A stretch of DNA of 20,115 bases from JASLDZ01 sp964244065 (GTDB lineage: Bacteria; Pseudomonadota; Alphaproteobacteria; Caulobacterales; Caulobacteraceae), in NCBI GenBank assembly GCA_964244065.1, contig CAXTHH010000023.1:1-20115 (forward strand), read 5' to 3'. The first letter of the stretch is position 1. Every line of letters starts with the position of its first letter. The translations under genes and the position numbers were made by a program. This document shows, in pieces, positions 1 through 5,895 of the stretch. The notes beneath the pieces were generated by a model, which saw only the letters and a program-made list of their open reading frames with translations, made no database searches and was not told the DNA's origin.

Positions 1-297
1 AAGATCGAGTACTGGGGCCTGCGCAACCTCACCTACCGCATCAAGAAGAACCGCAAGGGGCACTACTCGCTCCTGGCGCTCGACACGCCCCCCGCCGCCG
101 TCAAGGAGATGGAGCGCCAGCTCTCGCTCAACGAGGACGTGCTGCGCTACATGACGGTGAAGGTCGAGGAGATCGACCTGGAGCTGTCCCCCGTCCTGGC
201 CCGCCGCGAGCGGGACCGGGGCGAGCGCGAAGGCCGTGAAGGCCGCCCCGACCGGCCGCCGCGTGAAGACGCCGCGCCCGTCGACGCCGTCGTCTGA
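1..297 (+). CDS. rpsF: 30S ribosomal protein S6, C-terminal part (5' end outside window)
   Basis: The reading frame is open from base 1 and ends at TGA 295-297, so 98 residues are visible and the start lies upstream of the window. The visible part begins KIEYWGLRNLTYRIKKNRKG, followed by HYSLLALD and LRYMTVKVEEI, which is the characteristic second half of ribosomal protein S6. S6 sits on the 30S platform and binds 16S rRNA together with S18. After the conserved fold there is a charged tail of about 35 residues rich in Arg, Glu and Pro (RRERDRGEREGREGRPDRPP); such tails are usual in alphaproteobacterial S6. rpsR follows 11 bases later, the standard rpsF-rpsR-rplI order, so the three genes are very probably co-transcribed. 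The identification is from remembered family sequence and is strongly supported by the gene order. Confidence 0.96.
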   Translation, partial: KIEYWGLRNLTYRIKKNRKGHYSLLALDTPPAAVKEMERQLSLNEDVLRYMTVKVEEIDLELSPVLARRERDRGEREGREGRPDRPPREDAAPVDAVV

Positions 298-308
298 GGA
301 CCGGAACC

Positions 309-599
309 ATGACCGACATCAACACGCCCGACGCCGGCGCGCCCGCGCCCGGCTCGTCCGCCGGCGGGGCCGGCAGCCGCCGCCCGTTCTTCCGCCGCCG
401 CAAGGTCTGCCCGTTCTCGGGGGCCGGCGCGCCGAAGATCGACTACAAGGACGTCAAGCTCCTGCAGCGCTACATCAGCGAGCGCGGCAAGATCGTCCCC
501 TCCCGCATCACGGCGGTGAGCCAGAAGAAGCAGCGCGAACTCGCCCAGGCGATCAAGCGCGCCCGCTTCCTGGCGCTCCTGCCCTACGTCGTCCGCTGA
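309..599 (+). CDS. rpsR: 30S ribosomal protein S18
   Basis: A 96-residue protein whose core (PFFRRRKVCPFSGAGAPKID, then DVKLLQRYISERGKIVPSRI and QRELAQAIKRARFLALLPYV) is the S18 family signature. S18 binds 16S rRNA on the 30S platform as a heterodimer with S6. It is longer than the ~75-residue E. coli protein because of an N-terminal low-complexity Ala/Gly/Pro extension of about 25 residues (NTPDAGAPAPGSSAGGAGS), a type of extension seen in other alphaproteobacteria. The ATG at 309 is preceded by GAGGA (296-300), a reasonable ribosome-binding site. It lies between rpsF and rplI with gaps of 11 and 13 bases, consistent with one operon. Confidence 0.97.
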   Translation: MTDINTPDAGAPAPGSSAGGAGSRRPFFRRRKVCPFSGAGAPKIDYKDVKLLQRYISERGKIVPSRITAVSQKKQRELAQAIKRARFLALLPYVVR

Positions 600-612
600 G
601 AGGGCCGCGACC

Positions 613-1200
613 ATGAAAGTCGTTCTTCTCGAGCGCGTCTCCAACCTGGGCGCCATCGGCGACGTGGTGCAGGTGAAGGACGGGTTCGCCCGCAACTTCC
701 TCCTGCCCCGCTCCAAGGCGTTGCGGGCCACGGGCGCCAACCTGAAGGTGTTCGAGGCCCAGCGCGGCCAGATCGAGGCGCGCAACGCCGAGAACAAGGC
801 CGTCGCCGAGCGCGCCGGCTCCAAGCTGGACGGGCAGACCTACATCCTGATCCGCCAGGCGGGCGAGTCCGGCCAGCTCTACGGCTCGGTGTCGGGCCGC
901 GACGTGGCGGACGCGATGGAGGCCGAGGGCGGCCGCGTCGAGCGCAACCAGGTGGTGCTCGACCGTCCGATCAAGACGCTGGGCGTGCACGACGTGAAGG
1001 TGCAGCTCCACGCCGAGGTCACGGTCACCGTCCACATCAACATCGCCCGCAGCCAGGACGAGGCCGAGCGCCAGGCCCGCGGCGAGGACGTGATCGCCAG
1101 CCAGTTCGCCGACGAGCGCGCGCAGGACGCCGCCGCCGCACAGGACATGATGGAAGGCGGCGCGGGCCAGGCGATGGCGGACGCCGACTACCGCGGCTGA
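613..1200 (+). CDS. rplI: 50S ribosomal protein L9
   Basis: A 195-residue protein starting MKVVLLERVSNLGAIGDVVQ and continuing VKDGFARNFLLPRSKA, the diagnostic N-terminal RNA-binding domain of L9. A long connecting helix follows (about residues 40-75) and then the C-terminal domain (GQLYGSVSGRDVADA, IKTLGVHDVKVQLHAEV). L9 binds 23S rRNA at the base of the L1 stalk and helps keep the reading frame. E. coli L9 has 149 residues; the extra ~45 residues here form an acidic, Ala/Gln-rich C-terminal tail (about 150-195), common in alphaproteobacteria. A GAGAGGG ribosome-binding site (598-604) precedes the ATG. It is the last gene of the rpsF-rpsR-rplI operon and is followed by a strong intrinsic terminator. 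Confidence 0.97.
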   Translation: MKVVLLERVSNLGAIGDVVQVKDGFARNFLLPRSKALRATGANLKVFEAQRGQIEARNAENKAVAERAGSKLDGQTYILIRQAGESGQLYGSVSGRDVADAMEAEGGRVERNQVVLDRPIKTLGVHDVKVQLHAEVTVTVHINIARSQDEAERQARGEDVIASQFADERAQDAAAAQDMMEGGAGQAMADADYRG

Positions 1201-1222
1201 GCCTCGGCTCACGCCGGAGCTT

Positions 1223-1260
1223 GGGCCGTCGCGGGAGACCGCGGCGGCCCTTTCCTTTTT
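1223..1260 (+). terminator. Intrinsic terminator of the rpsF-rpsR-rplI operon
   Basis: The arms at 1223-1234 (GGGCCGTCGCGG) and 1239-1250 (CCGCGGCGGCCC) pair over 12 bp with one G-U wobble and enclose a GAGA tetraloop. TTTCCTTTTT follows at 1251-1260. A GC-rich stem, stable tetraloop and U-rich tail make this a textbook Rho-independent terminator, 22 bases after the rplI stop. It is the only clear one with a U-tract in the window. Confidence 0.93.
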
Positions 1261-1261
1261 A

Positions 1262-1356
1262 ATCCGCACCCCCGCGAAGGCGGGGATCTCTCGCCGCTGT
1301 GGCTCGCGTGGAGACCGGCCGGCCCGAGATCCCCGCCTTCGCGGGGATGAGCGGAT
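1262..1356. repeat. Paired palindromic repeat, family A, copy 1
   Basis: Two inverted units, 1262-1290 and 1328-1356, flank about 37 bp. The left unit has ATCCGC followed by the hairpin CCCCGC-GAAG-GCGGGG (1270-1285); the right unit is nearly its exact reverse complement (CCCCGC-CTTC-GCGGGG at 1331-1346, then ATGAGCGGAT). Each unit is itself a hairpin, and the two units can also pair with each other into one long stem. It begins one base after the rplI terminator tail and lies upstream of dnaB. The architecture is that of a REP doublet. I recall such palindromes as common in alphaproteobacterial intergenic regions, but no search was possible. Confidence 0.88.
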
Positions 1357-1449
1357 GCGGGCGGTGCGACACCTTGGCCGTAGCGGCATATGGGCTGTGG
1401 GCGGCCTGTGGAGCGTCCGATTCCGACGCTGCTCCCGCCCCGCCCCGGC

Positions 1450-1457
1450 GCTAGAAC
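1450..1457 (+). promoter_or_regulatory. Candidate -10 box for dnaB (GCTAGAAC)
   Basis: GCTAGAAC fits the Caulobacter-type housekeeping -10 consensus GCTANAWC exactly and lies 9 bases before the dnaB ATG. There is no convincing -35 at the expected distance; the nearest candidate, CCGACGC at 1423-1429, is about 20 bases upstream, too far for a classical spacer. If used, transcription would start within a few bases of the ATG, giving a leaderless or nearly leaderless message. That would agree with the absence of a Shine-Dalgarno sequence. Confidence 0.35.
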
Positions 1458-1466
1458 CGCCCCTCC

Positions 1467-2951
1467 ATGACGTCAGCCCTCCACGCGTTCGAGCCGGCCG
1501 GCCCCGCCGATCCACCGATCGCCGCCCCGCCCTGCAACCTGGAGGCCGAGCAAGCCCTGCTGGGCGCGCTGCTCTACGACAACGCCGCCTATGAGCGGCT
1601 GACCGACCGGCTGCAGGCCGGCCACTTCTACGAACCGCTACACCAGCGCCTGTTCGCGGCGATGGAGGAGCATATCCGCAAGGGGCAGCTGGCCGAGCCC
1701 ATCCTCTTGCAGCAGCGCTTCGCCGCCGACCCCGCCTACGCCGCCCTGGGCGGCCTGAGCTACCTGGCGTTGCTTGTCGACCGGGCGCCGCCCGCGGCCA
1801 ACGCCCCCGACTACGCCCGGGTGATCTACGACCTGGCCATCCGCCGCGAGCTGATCCGCATCGGCGGCGAGATCTCGCACACCGCCACCGGCGACGAGGA
1901 GGTGGACGCCCGCGACCAGATCGAGGCCGCCGAGCTGAAGCTCTACACCCTGGCGGAGAGCGGCAGCTCCTCCACCGGCTTCGTCACCTTCGCCCACGCC
2001 CTCACGGGCGCCACCGACACCATCGGCGAGGCCAAGGACCGGGAGGGCGGGCTGGCGGGCCTGTCCACCGGCCTGATCGACCTCGACCGCCAGCTCGGCG
2101 GCCTGCACCCGTCGGACCTCCTGATCCTCGCGGGCCGCCCCTCCATGGGCAAGACGGCGCTGGCCACCAACATCGCCTTCAGCGTCGCCAAGGCCTACGC
2201 CTGGGAGCCGCAGTCGGACGGGAGCAAGAAGACGGTGTCCGGCGGCGTGGTCGCCTTCTTCAGCCTCGAGATGAGCGCCGAGCAGCTGGCCACGCGCCTG
2301 CTGGCCGACGCCTCGGGCGTGTCGTCGGACCGGCTGCGCAAGGGCGAGATCGACAACGCCGAGTACTACCGCGTGCGCGACGCCGCCGTGGAGATCCAGG
2401 ACGCGCCCCTGTTCATCGACGCCACCGGCGGCCTGTCCATCGCCAAGCTCACCGCCCGCGCGCGCCGTCTGAAGCGGCAGACGGGTCTCGACCTGATCGT
2501 GGTGGACTACCTGCAGCTGGTGACCACCGACGGCTCGAAGGGCGACAACCGGGTGCAGGAGGTCTCGATGATCACCCAGGGCCTCAAGGCCCTGGCCAAG
2601 GAGCTGGACGTGCCGGTGCTCGCCCTCAGCCAGCTCAGCCGCCAGGTGGAGAACCGCGAGGACAAGAAGCCCCAGCTCAGCGACCTGCGCGAATCCGGCT
2701 CCATCGAGCAGGACGCCGACGTGGTCATGTTCGTCTACCGCGAGAGCTACTACCTGGGCCGCGCCGAGCCCCGCGAGGGCACCCCCGAGCACCTGACCTG
2801 GCAGGAGGAGATGGACCGGGTGCGCAACGTCGCCGAGACCATCATCGGCAAGCAGCGCCACGGCCCCATCGGCACCGTGAAGCTCAGCTTCAACGCCGAC
2901 CTGACCAAGTTCGGCAACCTGGCCCGGGACGACCGCTTCGAGCGGCGGTGA
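1467..2951 (+). CDS. dnaB: Replicative DNA helicase DnaB
   Basis: A 494-residue protein of normal DnaB length. The N-terminal domain (about residues 20-125, CNLEAEQALLGALLYDNAAY) is the primase-interacting, hexamer-forming domain. The RecA-like helicase domain has Walker A GRPSMGKT at about 223-230, a Walker B strand in DLIVVDYLQLV, and the conserved C-terminal motifs LSQLSRQVENRED and DLRESGSIEQDADVVMFVYR. It unwinds DNA ahead of the replication fork as a ring hexamer on the lagging strand. The start is taken as ATG 1467 because the family N-terminus follows within 20 residues, but no ribosome-binding site precedes it. It follows the ribosomal operon, a widespread bacterial arrangement, but is separated from it by a terminator and a repeat, so it probably has its own promoter. 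No intein or insertion is present. Confidence 0.98.
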   Translation: MTSALHAFEPAGPADPPIAAPPCNLEAEQALLGALLYDNAAYERLTDRLQAGHFYEPLHQRLFAAMEEHIRKGQLAEPILLQQRFAADPAYAALGGLSYLALLVDRAPPAANAPDYARVIYDLAIRRELIRIGGEISHTATGDEEVDARDQIEAAELKLYTLAESGSSSTGFVTFAHALTGATDTIGEAKDREGGLAGLSTGLIDLDRQLGGLHPSDLLILAGRPSMGKTALATNIAFSVAKAYAWEPQSDGSKKTVSGGVVAFFSLEMSAEQLATRLLADASGVSSDRLRKGEIDNAEYYRVRDAAVEIQDAPLFIDATGGLSIAKLTARARRLKRQTGLDLIVVDYLQLVTTDGSKGDNRVQEVSMITQGLKALAKELDVPVLALSQLSRQVENREDKKPQLSDLRESGSIEQDADVVMFVYRESYYLGRAEPREGTPEHLTWQEEMDRVRNVAETIIGKQRHGPIGTVKLSFNADLTKFGNLARDDRFERR

Positions 2952-2959
2952 GCTTTAAC

Positions 2960-3077
2960 TCCGCTCACCCCCGCGGAAGCGGGGACCCGGTGTTTGACCC
3001 CGCGCCTGCATCGGCCGGTGACCGGGTGGAGCGGAGCCGCTCACACCAGGTCCCGCGTTTCCGCGGCGATGAGCGGA
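2960..3077. repeat. Paired palindromic repeat, family A, copy 2
   Basis: Units at 2960-2993 and 3043-3077 are imperfect reverse complements: left TCCGCTCACCCCCGCGGAAG continuing CGGGGACCCGGTGT, right ACACCAGGTCCCGCG continuing to GATGAGCGGA. The edge sequence TCCGCTCA and the GC hairpin core relate it to the copy at 1262-1356, but the spacer is longer and the right hairpin has decayed. Between the units is another perfect small palindrome, GAGCGGAGCCGCTC (3029-3042). The element starts 8 bases after the dnaB stop and ends 39 bases before alr. Confidence 0.82.
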
Positions 3078-3116
3078 GGAAGTGCGGGTGACAAGGGAAC
3101 GGGCTAAGCCTGGTCC

Positions 3117-4190
3117 GTGACCGCCGCTGCCCTGACCGTCGATCTGGACGCGCTCGCGCACAACCACGGGGTCCTGCGCGAGCTGGCGGGCAGTGCGCAG
3201 GTCGCGCCCGTGGTCAAGGCCGACGGCTACGGCCTGGGCGCCGGGCCGGTGACGCGCCGCCTCATCGCGGAAGGCGCCGAGATCGTCTACGTGGCCCGCG
3301 TGGCCGAGGGCGTCCGGCTGCGTCAGGCCCTGGGCCCCGGCCCGGCGATCCGCGTGCTGGACGGCTGTCCCGATCCGGAGGCCGCCAGCGCCCTCACAGG
3401 TGCGCGACTGACGCCGGTGCTGAGCAGCCTCGACCAGGTGGAGCTGTGGTCCGGCGCGAGGGGCCACGAGGCGGCGCTGATGGTCGACACCGGCATGAAC
3501 CGCCTCGGCCTGCGCCCCGAGGAGGCGCACGCGCTCGCCGCGTCCCCCGACCGCCTGCGGCATGTGGAGGTGTGCGCGGTGCTGAGCCACCTCGCGTGCG
3601 CCGAGGACGCCGCCCACCCGATGAACGCCGCCCAGCACGCCCGCTTCGTGCAGGCGGCCGACGCCTTCCCCGGCGCACGGCGCAGCCTGGCCAACAGCGC
3701 GGGCTGCCTGCTCGACGGCTTCGCCTTCGACGAGGTGCGGCCGGGCATCGCGCTCTACGGCGGCGGGCCGCGCGGCATCGCCGACCCTCGTTTCCGCCCG
3801 GTGGCCACGCTGGACGTTCCCATCCTGCAGGTGCGCACCGTGCGCCCCGGCGAGTCGGTGGGCTACGGCGCCGCCTTCACCGCGCCTGGGACCCTGCGCG
3901 TGGCGGTGGTGGCGGCCGGCTACGCCGACGGCGTCTTGCGGGCGGGCGGGCCCCGCCTCTATGGCTCCCTGGACGGGGCGCGCCTGCCCGTGCTCGGCCG
4001 GATCTCCATGGACCTGCTCGCCCTCGACGTCAGCGACTGCCCGGCCGCGCGGCCGGGCGCGCGCGTGGAGCTGCTCGGCCCCAACGTGAACGTCGACGCG
4101 GCCGCGGCGGCCTGCGGCTCGATCGCCTACGAGCTCCTGACCCGCATCGGCGCGCGGGTGGCGCGGCGCTACGTGGGGTCGCCAGGGTGA
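3117..4190 (+). CDS. alr: Alanine racemase
   Basis: A 357-residue PLP-dependent, fold-type III alanine racemase that interconverts L- and D-alanine for peptidoglycan. The PLP-binding lysine is K34 in the motif APVVKADGYGLG. The second catalytic residue is probably Y250 in SVGYGAAFTA, and EVRPGIALYGGGP and LGRISMDLLALDVS are further family motifs. Length is normal. The GTG at 3117 is the start because an in-frame stop (TAA 3105-3107) lies just upstream and the family N-terminus (LTVDLDALAHNHGVLRELAG) follows at once. There is no good ribosome-binding site. The stop overlaps the mlaE start by 4 bases (GTGA at 4187-4190), so mlaE is likely translationally coupled. The neighbours suggest a cell-envelope operon. 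Confidence 0.95.
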   Translation: MTAAALTVDLDALAHNHGVLRELAGSAQVAPVVKADGYGLGAGPVTRRLIAEGAEIVYVARVAEGVRLRQALGPGPAIRVLDGCPDPEAASALTGARLTPVLSSLDQVELWSGARGHEAALMVDTGMNRLGLRPEEAHALAASPDRLRHVEVCAVLSHLACAEDAAHPMNAAQHARFVQAADAFPGARRSLANSAGCLLDGFAFDEVRPGIALYGGGPRGIADPRFRPVATLDVPILQVRTVRPGESVGYGAAFTAPGTLRVAVVAAGYADGVLRAGGPRLYGSLDGARLPVLGRISMDLLALDVSDCPAARPGARVELLGPNVNVDAAAAACGSIAYELLTRIGARVARRYVGSPG

Positions 4191-4966
4191 AGGTCCTGAG
4201 CGGGGTGCGCGGGGTCGGGCGCTGGGCGCTGGAGGTGTGCCGGCGGACGGGCCACCTCGCCATGTTCGCCGGCCATGGCGTGGCCGCCATCTTCAGCCCG
4301 CCGATCTTCGGCCGCCAGATCGCGCGCCAGCTGTGGCAGGTGGGCTATCTCTCGCTGCCCGTGGTGGGCCTGACCGCCGTGTTCACGGGCGCGGCGCTGG
4401 CGTTGAACATCCACACCGGCGGGGTACGGTTCAACGCCGAGCAGATCATGCCGCAGATCGTGGCCCTCGGGATCACGCGCGAGCTCGGCCCCGTGCTGGC
4501 CGCCCTGATGCTCTCCGGCCGCGTGGCCGCCGCCATGGCCGCCGAGATCGGGGCCATGCGCGCCACCGAGCAGATCGACGCCCTGGAGACGCTCTCCACC
4601 GACCCGTTCCGCTACCTCGTGGCGCCCCGGCTGGTGGCCGGCGTGCTCACCCTGCCCCTGCTGACCGTGGCGGCCGACCTGATCGGCATCGCCGGCGGCT
4701 GGGTGGTGGCCGTGGCGACGCTGCACTTCTCTCCCGCCGGCTACATCCGCAACACGGTCACCTTCGTCACCCCTTGGGACGTGGAGAGCGGGCTGATCAA
4801 GGCGGCGGTGTTCGGCTTCATCGTGGCGCTGATGGGCAGCTACCACGGCTTCAACGCCCGCGGCGGCGCCCGGGGCGTCGGCCGCGCGACGACGCACGCT
4901 GTGGTCAGCTCCGCGGTGCTGGTGTTCGCCGCCGACTACCTGCTCACGAGCCTGTTCACCCGGTGA
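4187..4966 (+). CDS. mlaE: Phospholipid/ABC transporter permease, MlaE family
   Basis: A 259-residue integral membrane protein of the MlaE/YrbE permease family, the inner-membrane part of the lipid-asymmetry ABC transporter that moves phospholipids between inner and outer membranes. The conserved central segment ITRELGPVLAALMLSGRVAA continuing AMAAEIGAMRATEQIDAL (residues 96-133) is the family signature. Several hydrophobic spans are visible (about 52-75, 97-118, 145-175, 200-220, 240-255). The chosen start is GTG 4187, which overlaps the alr stop as GTGA and gives the normal family length; ATG 4262 would cut 25 residues. The stop overlaps the next gene in the same way. The substrate-binding MlaD component is not encoded next to it in this window. 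Confidence 0.93.
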   Translation: MKVLSGVRGVGRWALEVCRRTGHLAMFAGHGVAAIFSPPIFGRQIARQLWQVGYLSLPVVGLTAVFTGAALALNIHTGGVRFNAEQIMPQIVALGITRELGPVLAALMLSGRVAAAMAAEIGAMRATEQIDALETLSTDPFRYLVAPRLVAGVLTLPLLTVAADLIGIAGGWVVAVATLHFSPAGYIRNTVTFVTPWDVESGLIKAAVFGFIVALMGSYHGFNARGGARGVGRATTHAVVSSAVLVFAADYLLTSLFTR

Positions 4967-5742
4967 GCGAGCTCCTACCCTACCCCGCCGGGCCGAAGCT
5001 CGAGCTGCGCGGCGTCACCAAGCGGTTCGACGGCCGCACGGTGCTCGACGACATCAGCCTGGACATCGCCGTCGGCCGCTCGCTGGTGATCATCGGCGGC
5101 TCGGGCCAGGGCAAGTCGGTCACCCTCAAGATCGCCATCGGCCTGATGCAGCCCGACGCGGGCGAGGTGCGCATCGACGGCAAACCGATCACCAGCGCCC
5201 GCGGCCGGCGCGGCCGCATGAGCAAGTTCGGCCTGCTGTTCCAGGGCGCCGCCCTGTTCGACAGCCTGCCCGTCTGGCGCAACGTCGCCTTCCGCCTGAT
5301 CAACGCCGACGGCGTGCCCGTGCGCGAGGCCCGGGCGCGGGCGATGGAGTCGCTGGAGAGCGTGGGCCTCTCCCGCGCCGCCGCAGACCTCTATCCCGGT
5401 GAGCTCTCGGGCGGCATGCAGAAGCGCGTGGGCCTGGCCCGCGCCATCGTGGCCGCGCCGGAGATCCTGTTCTTCGACGAGCCGACCACCGGCCTCGACC
5501 CGATCAACGCCGACGTGATCAACGACCTGATCCGCGAGCAGGTGCACAGGCTGGGCTGCACCGCGGTGTCGATCACCCACGACATGGCGAGCGCCCGGAA
5601 GATCGCCGACGAGATCGCCATGCTCCATGGCGGCCGCATCGTCTGGCGCGGCCCGGCGAACCAGATCGATCGCAGCGGAAACGCCTACGTCGAACAGTTC
5701 ATCCACGGCCGGGCGGAAGGGCCGATCACCGCGGAGCTGTAG
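4963..5742 (+). CDS. mlaF: ABC transporter ATP-binding protein, MlaF family
   Basis: A 259-residue ABC ATPase that would power the MlaE permease. Visible motifs: Walker A GGSGQGKSV (45-53), Q-loop GLLFQGAALFD, signature LSGGMQKRVGLARA (from residue 148), Walker B ILFFDEPTTGLDP (D172, E173) and H-loop ITHDM (H206). The GQGKS variant and the LSGGMQKR signature are typical of the MlaF branch. The start is GTG 4963, overlapping the mlaE stop by 4 bases (GTGA). This is the last gene of the alr-mlaE-mlaF set. The following 150 bases hold a palindromic repeat and then the convergent Yip1 gene, so no mlaD or mlaC follows. Confidence 0.94.
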   Translation: MSELLPYPAGPKLELRGVTKRFDGRTVLDDISLDIAVGRSLVIIGGSGQGKSVTLKIAIGLMQPDAGEVRIDGKPITSARGRRGRMSKFGLLFQGAALFDSLPVWRNVAFRLINADGVPVREARARAMESLESVGLSRAAADLYPGELSGGMQKRVGLARAIVAAPEILFFDEPTTGLDPINADVINDLIREQVHRLGCTAVSITHDMASARKIADEIAMLHGGRIVWRGPANQIDRSGNAYVEQFIHGRAEGPITAEL

Positions 5743-5772
5743 CGGCTAGGGTCGCCCTCGCCACTTCCCCCT

Positions 5773-5876
5773 CCGTCGCCCTCGGGCTTGACCCGAGGGC
5801 CGAGCGGTCAGCGCGCTGTCGCTCGACGTCGGCGCACGACCGGCGCTCGATCCTCGGGTCAAGCCCGAGGATGACG
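5773..5876 (-). repeat. 104-bp double-palindrome element, family B, copy 1
   Basis: Hairpins CCTCGGG-CTTGA-CCCGAGG (from 5780) and CCTCGGG-TCAAG-CCCGAGG (from 5852) bound a 104-bp element that aligns without gaps to 8610-8713 when read on the minus strand. The left interior GCGCCGGTCGTGCGCCGAC and right interior GCTCGGCC are shared with the other copies; the middle ~25 bases differ. It lies between two convergent genes, 30 bases after the mlaF stop and 19 bases beyond the stop of the minus-strand gene. It could act as a bidirectional mRNA end, but there is no U-tract. Confidence 0.9.
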
Positions 5877-5895
5877 AAGCTGAACGGAGCCGTTC

